Assembly: GCA_963575745.1 (NCBI GenBank)
Contig: CAUYUJ010003991.1
Span: forward strand, 1 to 64,000
Direction: 5' to 3'
DNA: 64,000 bases
Origin: Prorocentrum cordatum
Taxonomy: Eukaryota > Sar > Dinophyceae > Prorocentrales > Prorocentraceae
The notes beneath the pieces are model-generated. The model was not told the origin of the DNA. It did no database searches and worked only from the letters and a program-made list of their open reading frames with translations. Both the position numbers and the translations under genes were made by a program. Positions 19,789-31,189 of the stretch are shown here, piece by piece (the stretch's first letter is position 1; each line of letters starts with the position of its first letter).

Positions 19789-21580
19789 CTTTCCGACGGC
19801 GATTTTGATGATGGACACGGAGCTCTCGTCCGGCACTTTCGTCGTACACAGTCATTTGGTCCATCAGGTGGTGGCATATGAATTGGAAAAGCTGGAAACT
19901 CCCATAACCCGATAATGGATAGATTCAAAAAGCGCTGGCGCGCTTTTGCGACGGTTTGCACATGGTCCCTCTCTTTCTTATCGATACGCTTGCTGTGGAG
20001 TTTCGCCCTGTTTGGGATCAGGAGGTAATCGTGAACGCTCTGCTTCATGAGCTGAATGGTTCTTAACCTCAGCGACTTTATCGCGCAGATTGTGTCGGTG
20101 AGCAGCGTTTTCCTGGTGATGGAAGCTGTGCGGAGGCACAGCCTCTCACTGATAATTGTGTTGGTTAGCGTTTGTTGTTTCAGGTGTGGCATATTCGTGT
20201 GGCCGAACAGCAACTTCATCGCGGCCGTGCTTGGAAGGAGGATGAGCGACCTTGTCGTGATAGCAGTTCTTTGGTGTAGCTCCGACTAGGTGAGCGCGAA
20301 AACACAACGCCTTCCAGTAGTACGGCTCAGGGCGAAATAGTTGACCAGATGATGCATGAGCGCGACGCTGGCGTTGAGGCCGCTGAGGCGCTGGGAATTT
20401 GCCTTCTCGATAGTGCCGATGGTCGCGGCGATAGCGATCGTATTGCGACAGTGACAGTTCATCGTGAGATCCATTGGCCCGAAAACGCCCACCAGCATGT
20501 GTGTACAGATAAAAATTTGTCGTTGGTGGGATTGTGCCAAGAAAGCGAATGGTCGTTCAATTTCTTTGTGGACGGTTATGCCTCTGCCAAGGAGGATGTG
20601 CACATTGACCGCGCCGGAAAGATAGTTGATGTGTTCGATGGTGGTCTCTTGAAGCTAGAGATGTGCCCGTGTGGCGTTGTGTGAGGTTGCGGGCCCTCAT
20701 TTGCCGCACTCTCTGCTTAGGCGTCGGGTGTAGAAGAGCATACGGACATCGAGTTGTTCTCATCACCAAATGTGTCTTGGGTGGTATGTGGCGCGCTGCG
20801 GCTTCGACGGCCCAGGCTGTCTCTGGGGTAGCATGTGGGGTGCGACGACTTCGGCGTCGCAGATTTGTTCGTGCGAGTATTTCGCGTGCGCTTTGGTGGC
20901 GATCGCAATTTCATCCACGGGGCCGTCGTGCCGTTTGCGGCCGGCCGGGTGTAGGCCTGCTAGTCGGGCTCATGCTTGGCGTTGGTTGTTTCTCCGGGGC
21001 GGGCCTGGCCCTACCTAGATGAGCTCCCCGTCGCTCGTCGGGCGTTCGCCTCCTGCTCTTCCCCTAGAGCACATCCTCGATCCCCTGTCCTGCTCTTCCC
21101 CTAGAGCACATCCTCTTCCTGCTCCTGGAATGGAACGCGTGCGGGGTGGGGAGAGAGAAGGAGGAAGACCAGGCCCCTTCCTGTGAGGGAATACAGGCTC
21201 CTCGAGGGTCGTCTGGCGAGCCGTTGTTGCTAATCTCAGAGTCCGACAGGCCCGCATGATGTCGACTTGTCGTTGTTTTTACATGCGCACCAGTGAGATT
21301 GCCAAGGCCCCACTGTATGACAATGCAGAGAATACGTTTGCAAGCGGACCTGCCATCCACCCGCGTCGCCGCTGAAGGCACCCAGCTTTATGGCCAGGCG
21401 ACGCGTGGCAGTCTCGAGAGAGGAGAAGCATCGCGCCCATCCGCACAGCGAGTGGAAGCACCAGGCTGCGTGGCCACACCTGGGGGGCCAGCCGCGCATC
21501 CCACGGGGGGGGCCTGGGTCGCAGACCCGGGGCCCTCTTGGAGGTTTCGTTGGCTCTCGTGCGCGGGGGTGGAGGGGTGA

Positions 21581-21640
21581 GGCTCCTCCTCCTCCTCCTC
21601 CTCCTCCTCCTCCTCCTCCTCCTCCGCCTCCTCCCCCTCT
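21581..21640 (+). repeat. CTC microsatellite
   Basis: About 16 copies of CTC ending in CTCCGCCTCC. No gene. Confidence 0.9.
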
Positions 21641-22339
21641 TTTTTCTCCTGCTCCTACGTTGTACGTGAGACCGGCACTGGTTGGATGGCCGTTGCATCA
21701 GGACGTTGGTATGTAAGAGACCGTGGTAACACCAAACACCCTGTCGGATCACCCTAGTAGGCTAAGCGGGGAGATGCGGTGCGAAGATGGTGCGGGACAA
21801 CAGGGAAGCTTTCGCCGGCAGAAGGTGCTAGACCTGCGGGCGACAGCAAGTCCCTGGAGGCTCCACCCCCACACCACCACCAACCCCCCCAAACCCTTCC
21901 CCTATCGTGGCAGCACTGACGCCTCATCCTCCTGCTCCCCCTCCTCTTCCTCCCCCTCCTCATCGCGTGCGCCCTTGGGGGAAATGGTTGTTGTTGCCTG
22001 GAAAGACCCCGAGCTAGACTGATGCCGTTTTACGACTTCAGTCGTTGTATGTGTAGCGCAGCTGATGGCGTGTGGGGATCGAGCCATCGTGTCTTGCCTT
22101 CCCATGCTCCCTCGAGGCTCTTGAGGAGTCGTCGGAGGCCCATCGCGCTCTCGGATGGCTGTCGCCTGCTCTCGGCGGCTTTTCGCCCGTTCTTCGCCCG
22201 CTCTTGGAATGATTTCGCCCGCTCTTGGAGCGACTAGCGGTTCATTGAAGCTGTCATACCCCATTTCCGGCTTCGCCCGCGCGGGCTAGGTACAATCAAC
22301 TATTCCTCTTTGGTTGAGATGCGTGTGCGAGGGGATGAC

Positions 22340-23090
22340 GGAAAAAAACGAGGTACGAGTGATGACGTTTTGGTGTGGTGAAGCCCTCTAGGGAAGGGTC
22401 TAGCGGAAGGGCGTACGGTGGGGAATTCCGGGTAAAACGCTCCCTCCCCAAGACGGCCCCAGAAGCGCCCAAGACGGCCCAAGATATTCCCAAGACGGCC
22501 TAAGAGATCCCCAAGAAGAGTCCAAGAGGGCTCCAAGACGGCCCAAGAGCGCTTGAAGAGAGCCCAAGACCGCCCAAGAGCGTTCCAAAATGGCTACATA
22601 TGGCCTCCAGACAGTCCAAGAGAGCCTCAAGACGGCTACAGAGGCCCTCAAGAGGGCCCCCGAGAGGGCCTCAGGAGGCAAAACACATAGATTTTCCGTA
22701 GTTGTTTGAAGGTTTTTCGGGTTCTCGCCTTTTCAGGCCCAGAGAGGCCCAAGACGGCCCAAGAGGCCGCAAAGATCGTCTCAAGACGGCTCCAGAGGCC
22801 CCCAAAAGGGGTCCAGGAGAACGGCCCAAAGGCGGCCCCAAGGGAGCCCCAAGAGGTCCCCCGAGAGGGCCCCGAGAGTCCCCCAAGAAAGCCCCAAGAC
22901 GGCCAAACGCCTCCAAGACCGCCCCAAGCTGGTCCAAAAGGGCCCCCTAAGACGGCCCATAAACACCACATAAAAGAGCGATCGGCAACGTACAAATCTT
23001 TGAGCACCAAGGTTCGCCAAATCGGTCATGAGCCACCTCGGGCACGTTTCTGCTGCGCTCTTTCCGTTCCCGTGCCGGCCCAGGTCTAAC
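22340..23090 (-). repeat. composite repeat, complete copy 1 (CCAAGA array type)
   Basis: Order: CGAGGTACGA block and CTCTAGGGAAGGGTC (22,350-22,410), CCAAGACGGCCC array (22,450-22,960) with an A/T-richer spacer at 22,680-22,730, GGCAACGTACAAATCT block (22,988), GAGCCA...CCGTGCCGGCCCAGGT block (23,026-23,090). The same order recurs at 31.19-31.93 kb. No open frame convincing as a gene. Confidence 0.75.
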
Positions 23091-23243
23091 ACGCTTGTGG
23101 CCCATTTAGTCAGCGATTGCATCTTCCTATTCGTCTTTCCATGCATCACCATCCTGTTCCGCCCTCCTCACCCCCCTCTTGCGTTCTGGCCAATTTTTCT
23201 GGATATAGACGTCTTCTCCCCCTGTAATGTTTTGTGCGCGGAG

Positions 23244-23357
23244 GTGTACAACTCCAAGAAGGTGTTGGAGGCTGGCCAGGAGTTCAAGTTGGTTACAGAC
23301 TACAGTGTCAAGGGCGACGAGAATCACGTCGCGATCACCTATAGCAGGTTGCCCAAG
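23244..23357 (+). CDS. PK: pyruvate kinase visible exon 5
   Basis: 38 codons from VYNSKKVLEAGQEFKLVTDY to SRLPK, the start of the B domain lid. Acceptor GGAG|G; donor AAG|GA, a non-canonical donor. Splicing gives LPK-DIKVGQQ without loss. Confidence 0.93.
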
Positions 23358-23762
23358 GACATCACTCGTCACTTCGCCATACCGTCCAGGAGGAGTGGGA
23401 GGGTGAAGTGCCGGGGGAGGATGGCAGGGAAGGAGGAGGGCGAGATAGAGGAGGTGGGGGAGGGGGAGAGGGAGGAGCAGAAGCGTGAGAAGGAGAAAGG
23501 ATTGGTGCGTCAAGCCCAACGACCGCCGAACTGCGAACGACGTTTAAAGATCGTGTGTCCTCCTGAGGCGATTGGAAGTGCGTGGCACCAAAACGTTATA
23601 GTAGGTGCGCGTAGGATCTGCCAGAACCCACCCCTCCTCCCGCCGCATCACCGTTCCCATCATCCCACCTACTCGCTTTCCTCTGAATCCCTCTCACCTC
23701 CTCCTCCTGATTATCCTCCTGTTCCTGTTCCTCTCCCGCATCTTCTGTCAGCCTTCGCATAG
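23358..23762 (+). other. PK intron 5 (405 nt, GA-AG), with 9-nt repeat at its ends
   Basis: The shortest intron. AGGACATCA spans both junctions (donor side 23,356-23,364, acceptor side 23,761-23,769). The first half is purine-rich (GGAGGGCGAGATAGAGG type) and the second half pyrimidine-rich. It could be an introner-type insertion. Confidence 0.85.
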
Positions 23763-23852
23763 GACATCAAGGTGGGCCAGCAGATCTTGGTGCAGGACGG
23801 CACTGTCATTCTCGACGTCACGTCGACGGGAGACGACTTCGTTATGTGCAAG
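23763..23852 (+). CDS. PK: pyruvate kinase visible exon 6
   Basis: 30 codons, DIKVGQQILVQDGTVILDV to DDFVMCK, B-domain strands equivalent to VGSKIYVDDGLISLQV. Acceptor ATAG|G, donor AAG|GT, phase 0. Intron 6 is 9,210 nt. Confidence 0.93.
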
Positions 23853-25284
23853 GTTCCGAAATCCCCTCCTCCTCCACGGCCTCATCCTTTCACCTGCAGG
23901 GCGGACAAGCACTGGCATCATGCGGCACCCATGCCGTGTACATGCAGTCGTGTGTGTATGTGTAGTCAGGGCGCCCAGCGTCGACAAGTGCTGCGGCTTC
24001 AAGGTGTAGTCGTAGTCGTTGCAGCCTGTGTGTTCGGGTTGGCCTGGATCTGAGAGGTGTTGCATTGTCTTGCCTTCCCTTCCTCCTCATCTTCTCCCTC
24101 TCCCTCTTCCGTTATCCCCTCTTGGCCTCACCTCCTTCCCCCATCCTCTTCCCGCTCCTCCCCCCATCCTCTTCGGCTGTGGCTCCTGCGGGGAGGAGGC
24201 CTCCCCTCCGCGGAAGAAGATGTCCGCTATGTCTCAGGATGGCCTCGGCCTCGGCCTCGGTGCACCAAGTGCGGCTCCAGGAGCCGCGGCGTGCAGCGGC
24301 GGGCCCGGCTCGGCCAGGCGCCGCCGATGCCGGGTTCCGGAGCTGTGCCGATTGCGATGCCAGCCAGCGCTTGCGCGGAGTTCCTGAGGCCGTTGCCGCA
24401 GCCATGCCCCATGCCACATGCGTGGATGCGGATTTGGAGCTTGTAACAGTCGGCCATGCGCAAGAGGAACCCTTCGCCGGAATGACCTTCGATGCGGGCC
24501 CACAGTCGGGGCGCGCGTAATGGGGGCCGCTCGCGGCCGTTTGGGAAGCTCCCCCAAAAATTGCAGCGCATTTTGTCCTAATTGGTTGAGACGGGTTTGC
24601 GCTGAGCATGGTTAATCTACGCCCGACACCGTCCCACCTTGCAGTGGCTCGCGCGCGTAGATCTGGCCTCGCCGCGGCCCCCTACAGCCGCGCATCAAAG
24701 GTCACTCTTGCCTAGGGTCACTCCCGCTTGTTCATTTGAGAAAGACGCTGTCCTGGATCTTGCAGGCTGCGCGGGGCTGCGTGAGCAAAACGGCCTGCGG
24801 GGGGGGGGGAGCCCTCGTTGCCACAATTGGACGCAGCTCGAATCGTTGGTGCATTATCCCGAGAGGTGTCTGGGGATAGATTTTGAGCTGCCGTTGCCTC
24901 AACTCGCCCTCCGAGTCTTGAAGAAGAAGTTGCAGTTCCTCGCGGATTTCCTGGGATGTCATTGGTCCCCCCTGGCGGCGCATCCAGCGCCGTCTCTGGC
25001 AGGGGGGTCGAGCGACGATCCAGGATGCGCGCGCGGACCTCCAGTTTCCGTTCACGCCGATGGATGCTGCCCCTGTGATCGCAAGTTCGGGCACGACGAG
25101 ATCCATGTTTCCAGCGATCGAAGGCGCGTGCTTGGCATTTTCGGTGCGTCAAGCCGCGCGCCCATCTGACGCCCGTCTTGCGGACGTTAGGGGTGGACTT
25201 CAAACCTGACGCAGGGAAGCATCTGGCAATAGTTCTGGCTTATTGCTCTACCAAGCTTGCTTAGAGTAGCTGTCGCATTCACGA
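23853..25284 (+). other. PK intron 6, first part, unassigned
   Basis: Pyrimidine-rich to 24,180, then GC-rich unique DNA with overlapping open frames on both strands (24,220-25,200). One + frame has a CTKCGSRSRG Cys pair near 24,270; too little to call. No recognised family. Confidence 0.4.
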
Positions 25285-25475
25285 GGATCCGATCGATCCG
25301 ATTCGAGATCGATCCTGGCCGGCTCGATCAGATTCGATTCGTATGTTCTGACGATCCGATGCTGTTCGATGTGTGCATGTTGTTGGTGTGCATCTTGGCG
25401 CAGCCCATCCGATCCGATCGCACACACTCACTCGATCCTACTTCTCGATTCTATGCTGATGGATCTTATCGAATC
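25285..25475. repeat. cluster of GATCCGAT / CGATCC motifs
   Basis: GATCCGATCGATCCGATTCGA and many related blocks in 190 nt, partly palindromic because GATC and CGATCG are self-complementary. Confidence 0.7.
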
Positions 25476-25544
25476 GCTTCGCTCATTCCGCCGGCCCATA
25501 GTGTAGCGTCGCTGGCACTTGCTTGCGTGCTCGGGGGGGCATTT

Positions 25545-26130
25545 GGGTGGCCTCCTGGGGCCGCTTGGGGGCCTCTTGGGGGCCTCCTGAGGGCCTGTTG
25601 GGGGCCTCTTGGGGCCTCTTAGGGGCCTCTTGGGGCCTCCTGGGGACTTCTGAGGGCCGAGGGCTCGAAATATTGTTTCGTGTTCCCCCCCTGGGGTCCC
25701 TCTTGGGGCGTTCTTGGGGCCCTCTTGGGCCGTCTTGGAGGCCTCTTGGGCCGTCTTGGAGCCCTCTTGGGCCGTCTTGGGGCCCTCTTGGGGGCCTCTT
25801 GGGCCCTCTTGGGGCGGTCTTGGGGGCCTCTTGGGCCGTCTTGGGGTGTCGTGAAGCCGAAAAGGTGGAAACGCCAAAATCTCTCCAAAACCTAAGGAAA
25901 AGCAGTGAATTGTGCCTCTTGGGGCCCTCTCGGGAGTGCTCTTGGAGACCTCTTGGGGCGTCTGGGGGCCATCGTGGGCGTCTTGGAGCGATCTTGTGGC
26001 ATCTCGGACCCCTCATGTAGCATCTTGGGGGCCTCTTGGAAGCCTCTTGGCCCTTCTTGGGGCTCTCGGGGACGTCTCGGAGCCGCGTTGGTGCGCTGCT
26101 GGAGCGCCCTGGTGACTCCTCCCGGGACTC
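25545..26130 (+). repeat. TCTTGGGGCC array with spacers, forward
   Basis: Contains two spacers (about 25,645-25,690 and 25,850-25,910). These match the spacers at 32,135-32,180 and 32,275-32,345, so this copy and the 31,985-32,530 copy are homologous units rather than independent simple repeats. Confidence 0.8.
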
Positions 26131-26655
26131 TCTCGGGACCTTGCCGGGGTACTTTCCGCCCGGGGGCCCCCAGGGGCCGCCCCGCGCGCGCGAAGTAGAA
26201 AGATTGTAAAGCAGTCACCGGAGATCTTAGCACGCCTCTGGCCCGTTGGGCCGGCGAATTATCTGCCTTCCCCCCACCCCGCTGTTTAGGGGCGCGGGCC
26301 TCGCTTGGGAAAGGGGGCCTTCCTTTGAGTCAAGCAGGGAGCGTGCAGCGCAGTCCGAGGCACGCGCTCGGCAACGGCTGAGCGGGATGATTGGCCGGAG
26401 TCCCGAGTTATCGAGGGTTGGCTCTTTTTTTCTCCTTGACCTCTGTCTCGGAGGAAAAAGACCGCGACGTCGCCACCACCGGGGGGGCCACCTCAAGCTA
26501 GGAGGTCAACGATACCTCCCCGATGTGGAGCTGACGAAACGCGCGCGAAGCGTCGCGATCCATTAGTGGGGAGCAATAGCCAGGAGCGGGGGGGGTAGTC
26601 AGCCCCAGGCCCAGATCTAATACCCAAATCTCAACAGTTTTCTGTTCAAGATGGT
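26131..26655 (+). other. unique GC-rich segment in intron 6, no gene
   Basis: Nothing recognised. A short open + frame (26,246-26,566) has no family features. Confidence 0.5.
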
Positions 26656-26659
26656 CGAA

Positions 26660-27190
26660 GTCAGCCCCAAGAGCGCCCCAGAGGCCCCCAAGGCGGCCCA
26701 AGACAGCCCCAAGAGCGCCCAAGCTACCTCGAAGGCGTCGTCGGAGAGGTCCAAGAGGACCCGAAGACGAACCATGAACACTCAAAGAGGGCCCAATATG
26801 GCTTCAAGACGGCCCAAGAGGCCCCCAAGACGCCGCAGGAGGCCCCCCAGGGGAACCCCCAAGAGTCTCACATCTTTCCATTCCCTGGGGGAAATGTTTG
26901 TTATACATATTAGCTTCTTTGGTCTTCACAGTGTCCAAGACGGCCCAAGAGGCTCCCAAGACCGCCCCAGGACGGCCTAACAGGGGCCCCAGAGAGTCCC
27001 GAAAGGTTCCCAATGGCGCCCCAAGAGGGCCATAGGAGGCTCCCAAGAGGGCCCCCAAGAAGGCCCCCAGAGGGCCCCAAGACGGCCCAAGCCCGCCAAG
27101 ACGGCCCAAGAGGGTCCCGGGACGGCCCAAGAAGGCCCAAAGACTGCTCAACAAAAAAACCCCAAAGGACCCCCAAGAAGGCCCAGAAAT
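26660..27190 (-). repeat. CCAAGA array with spacer, reverse
   Basis: Inverse orientation of the preceding array. An A/T-richer spacer sits at 26,870-26,935. The 27,305-27,420 flank has partial CTTTCCGTCCCCGTGCC and CTCTAGGGAGGGGTCC modules of the composite repeat. Confidence 0.8.
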
Positions 27191-27624
27191 GCAATCATCA
27201 TTGATTGTCGCCACGCTTGTTGCTAGATCTTTGCATATCGTGCCAAAGCCTTCACACCAGCAGGGCTCCAAGACACTAAGCCAGCGAACTCGCGCCCTCA
27301 CAGAGAGCACACGCACTTTCCGTCCCCGTGCCAGGCAGGTGAGGGAGAGAGCGAGGTACGAGTAATGTACGTTGGGACGAAGTTCTCTAGGGAGGGGTCC
27401 AGGGGAGGGGCCAGGCGCGGACGACCCGGCGTTAATGGCCGCCCGGGGGCCGCCTCCTTCGTATTTGTTCCAGTGAAACGGCTCCCGGGCGCCTTCCATG
27501 TCCCGCTTCCTTATAGTTCCTCACCATCCTGTGGTGTTGGGTCCTCGTTTTGAAGAGACAGCGCCCCGCGTCCCTCCTCCTCTCCTCCTCCCCCTCCTCC
27601 CTCCTCCCCATTCCTCCCAGCGCT
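27191..27624 (+). other. composite-repeat flank leading into minisatellite A
   Basis: 27,353-27,500 matches 31,193-31,360 (CGAGGTACGA, CTCTAGGGAGGGG, GACCCGGCGTTAATGG). 27,510-27,600 (GTGGTGTTGGGTC, GACAGCGCCCCGCGTC, CTCC run) matches 29,375-29,470 in front of minisatellite B. Confidence 0.75.
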
Positions 27625-28690
27625 TCGCCCACTTAGTACACCGTTTCGTGACCCCACATGGGAGCTCCACCGAAGGCTCCACTGGGACCGCCCGCGTGCG
27701 TCATCCACCACTTAGTACAGCGCTTCGTGGCCTTATAGGGAGCTCAACCGAAGGCTCCAGTGGGACCGCCCGCATGCGTCATCCACCACCCAGTACAGCG
27801 CTCCGTGGCCCCATGGGGAGCTCCACCGAAGGCCCAAGTGGGACCGCCCGCATGCGCCATCCACCGCCCAGCATAGCGTTGCGTGACCCCATATGGGAGC
27901 TCCACCGAAGGCCCCAGTGGGACCTCCCACACGCGTCATCCACCACCCAGTACAACGTTTCGTGACCCCACATGGGAGCTCCACCGAAGGCCCCAGTGGG
28001 ACCGCCCGCGTGCGTCAACCACCAGCCAGTACAGCGCTTCGTAGCCCCATAGAGGCCTCCACCGAAGGCTCCAATGGGACCGCCCGCATGCGTCATCCAC
28101 CATCCAGTACAGCGTCTCGTTGCCCCATCAGGGGGCTCCACCGAAGGCCTCAGTGGGACCGCCCGCGTGCGTCATCCACCACCCAGTACAGTGCTTCGTG
28201 ACCCCGTAGGGAGTTCCACCGAAGGCCCTAGTGGGACCGCCCGCGTGCGTCATCCGCCACCCAGTACTGCGCTTCGTGGCCCCATGAGGAGCTCCAACGA
28301 AGGCTCCAATGGGACCGCCCGCATACATCATCCACCACCCAGTACAGCGTTTCCTGGCCCGAAAGCCCCAGTGGGACCGCCCGCGTGCGTCATCCACCAC
28401 CCAGCAAAGCACTTCGTTGCCCCATCTGGGGGCTTCACCGAAGGCTCCAGTGCAGTGGGACCGCTCGCATGCGTCACCCACCACCCAGTACAGCGCTTCG
28501 TGGCCCCATATAGGGCTCCAACGGAGGCCCCAGCGGGACCGCCCGCATGCGTCATCCACCACCCAGTACAGCGCTTCGTGATCCCATAGAGGGTTCCACC
28601 GAAGGCCCCAGTGGGACCGCCCGCGTGCGTCACCCTCCACCTATTACAGCGCTGCGTGTCTCCATCAGGGAGCTGCACCTAAGGTGTCCG
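27625..28690 (+). repeat. minisatellite A, ~78-bp unit, about 14 copies
   Basis: Units start CCACCGAAGG and run through GTGGGACCGCCCGC, CATCCACCACCCAGTAC and AGCGCTTCGTGGCCCC. Starts fall near 27,670, 27,748, 27,826, 27,905, 27,984 and on. 78 is divisible by three, which is why several frames stay open; low conservation of frame argues against a gene. One unit near 28,356 is shortened. Confidence 0.92.
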
Positions 28691-29264
28691 TGGCGGAACT
28701 CGCATGGCGGCCCAGTGGCGGAGTTCGCATGGCGGCGACTTTCGATGTTCTAAGGTTTTTTCGTCGTATTCGACGTATTGAAGCCGATCTCGGGCCGCGC
28801 ATCCTGGGCGGGAGCCGGTTTGTTCGCTCTCTCTGCTCCGCGCAGCGGACGACCCGCGCGCGTCGCCGGGACCCCTTCGGGGCGACCAGCGCGTCGCGGG
28901 GACTCCGTGCGGCGCCGAGCCCGCAGCCTTGGACGTGGGCGCGCACGGGCAAACAGGGAGAAGAAGAACGGGAAGGAAGCGGGCGCGATCCTCGTGGGAG
29001 GCGTGCCGACATGGGCGTCCAAATCTATGCACGTAGACTCACGCGCGCGCAGACTCATCCACAATCAGACCCACTCGCTCTCAGTCTCTCGCACAAAGAT
29101 CTATCGTCTTCGCTCGCGTTGTGTGCCCCGCCACGCACGTCGGCACGTCCCTCGCATGGTTCGTGGCCCCATGGGGAGGGCGGGCGAAGATGATATTCAT
29201 ACTTGCTGTATTCACAACTGCATCTGGTCGGGCCTTTCGCCAAGCTAATTTTTCAAGCGAGGCG
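28691..29264 (+). other. unique segment between the two minisatellites
   Basis: Begins with a near-duplicate of GGCGGAnnTCGCATGGCGGC (28,693-28,735). The rest is GC-rich with no recognised gene. CCAAGAGGGCTCCC array remnant at 29,265-29,330. Confidence 0.5.
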
Positions 29265-29529
29265 GCTCAAGGGCCCCCCAAGAGGGCTCCCAAAGAACCC
29301 AAAGACGGCCCCAAGGGAACTTCAGGCCTCAGGATGCCAAAGACGTCAGTTCCAAATTAGGTTGTCCCCAACCTTCCTGTGGTGCTGGGTCTTCGCCATC
29401 AAGAGACAGCGCCCCGCGTCCCTCCTCTCCTCTCCTCTCCTCTCCTCTCTTCTCCTCTCCTCCTCCTCCCCCTCCTGTCCGCCTCGTCACCTCTCTCCTC
29501 CTATTCGCCTCGTCACCTCCCTGCGTTTC
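29265..29529 (+). repeat. CCAAGA remnant and CTCCT-rich leader of minisatellite B
   Basis: 29,265-29,330 is a short CCAAGA array. 29,375-29,515 has the GACAGCGCCCCGCGTC block and a (CTCCT)n tract, homologous to the leader of minisatellite A. Confidence 0.7.
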
Positions 29530-30812
29530 ACCCACCAAGTACAGCGTTCCGCGGCCCCGTAGGGAACTCCACCGAAGGCTCCAGTGGCAGGGTCCACATG
29601 CGTCAACGCCACCCTGGACAACGCTTCGTGGCCCCATGGTGAGCTCCACCGAAGGCCCCAGTGGCAGGGCCCGCATGCGTCAACGCCACTCCCGACAGCG
29701 CTTCGTGGCCCCATAGGGAGGCCCACAGAGGGCTCCGGTGGCAGGGCCCGCATTCGCCAACGCCACCCAGGCTGGCACTTCGTGGCCCCATAAGGAACTC
29801 CACCGAAGGCCCCATGATTGGCAGGGTCCGCATGCGTAAACGCCACCCAGGACAGCGCTTCGGGGCCCCATAGGAAGCTCCACCGAAGGCTCCAGTGGCA
29901 GGGTCCGCATGCGTCAGCGACACCCAGGACAGCGCTTCGGGGCCCCCAAACCAGCTCCACCGAAGGCTCCAGTGGCAGGACCCGCATGCGTCAGCGACAC
30001 CCAGGACAGCGTTTCGTGGCCCCATAAGAAGCTCCACCGAAGGCTCCAGTGGCAGGGTCCGCATGCGTCAGCGACACCCAGGACAGCGTTTCGGGGTTCC
30101 AAAAAAAAAAAAAAAAAAAAACTCCACCGAAGACTCCGGTGGCAGGGTCTGCACGCGTAAACGCCACCCAGGACAGCGTTTCGTGGCCCCATAAAAAGCT
30201 CCAGCGAAGGCTCCACTGACAAGGTCCGCGTGCGTCAACGCCACCCCAAGACAGCGCTTCGTGGTCCCATAGGGAGCTCCACCGAGGGTTCCGGTGGCAG
30301 GGCCCGCATGCGCCAACGCCACCCAAGCTGGCACTTCGTGGCCCCATAAGGAACTCCACCGAAGGCCCCCGTGGCAGGGTCCGCATGCGTCAACGCCACC
30401 CAGGACAGCGCTTCGTGGCCCCATCAGGAAGGAACTCCACCGAAAGCCCCCGTGGCAGGGTCCGCATGCGTCAACGCCACGCCAAGACAGCGCTTCGTGG
30501 TCCCATAGGGAGCTCCACCGAAGGCTCCAGTGGCAGGGTCCGCATGCGCCAACGCCACCCAGGTCAGCGCTTCGTCGCCCCATAGGGTGTTCCACCGAAG
30601 GCCCCCGTGGCAGGGTCCGCATGCGTCAACGCCACCCAGGACAGCGCTTCGTGGCCCCATAAGGAACTCCACCGAAGGCTCCAGTGGCAGGGTCCGCATG
30701 CGTCAAAGACACCCATCGCTTCGTCGCCCCAGAGGGAGCTCCACCGAAGGCTCCAGCGGCAGGGTCTGCATGCGTCAACGCCACCCAGGACAGCGTCTCG
30801 TCGCCCCATAGC
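29530..30812 (+). repeat. minisatellite B, ~77-bp unit, about 17 copies
   Basis: Units share CCACCGAAGGCTCCAGTGG and GACAGCGCTTCGTGGCCCC with minisatellite A but have CAGGGTCCGCATGCGTCAACGCC in place of the A-type middle. The 77-bp period rotates the frame at every copy. One copy has 20 A inserted at 30,101-30,120. Confidence 0.92.
30101..30120 (+). repeat. A20 run inside a minisatellite B unit
   Basis: Replaces about 15 nt (the GCCCCATAAGAAG part) of one unit. Flanking unit sequence is otherwise intact. Confidence 0.9.
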
Positions 30813-31189
30813 CCAGGAGGGCCGCAAGAGAGCCCCAAGAGGGCCCCAAGAGAGCCCCAAAACACGGCCACCAAGAGGGCCACCAGAAGACTCCCAAGAA
30901 GCCCCAGAGACGCAAAGTTACACCGTGGCTCCCAACGGCGAGCAGTGACGTAACAAGCTCTGAGCAACAAGGCTACCCAGAGCGCGGTGACGTAAGAGGT
31001 TCTGAACAGCATGGCGCCCAAGAGCGAGCGGCAACGTAGAAGTCTCTGAACACCAGGGCTCCCAATAGGGAGCGGTGACGCAACAAGCGCATATCGCCAC
31101 GGCTCCCAAGAACGAAGGGTGCCATGAGCCATCCTGGGTTAGTTCTTTCGGTGCTCTTTCCGTTTCCGTGCCGGCCCAGGTGACGGAAA
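30805..31189 (-). repeat. composite repeat, 3' part copy
   Basis: CCAAGA array (30,805-30,905), then AGTTACACCGTGGCTCCCAA (30,917-30,936), GGCAACGTAGAAGTCT (31,030) and the ATGAGCCAT...CCGTGCCGGCCCAGGT block (31,122-31,183). 30,880-31,075 is duplicated at 31,680-31,860. Confidence 0.8.

Larger units (their letters stand above)
19258..22340 (+). other. PK intron 4, first part: unique DNA and short repeats, no gene recognised
   Basis: Contains a GAT microsatellite (19,726-19,788) and a CTC microsatellite (21,581-21,640). 19,800-21,000 has modest open frames on both strands but no family I recognise. 21,060-21,115 holds a tandem copy of CTCTTCCCCTAGAGCACATCC. Confidence 0.5.

Noticed and set aside
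24057-25203. Overlapping open frames on both strands in intron 6
   Set aside because: GC-rich composition gives open frames; one Cys pair is not enough to call a zinc finger or LINE fragment.
27498-30948. Repetitive protein frames over the minisatellites, or a CRISPR-like array
   Set aside because: The 77-bp array changes frame each unit and several frames are open equally in the 78-bp array. Repeats are contiguous with no unique spacers, and this is a eukaryotic context.
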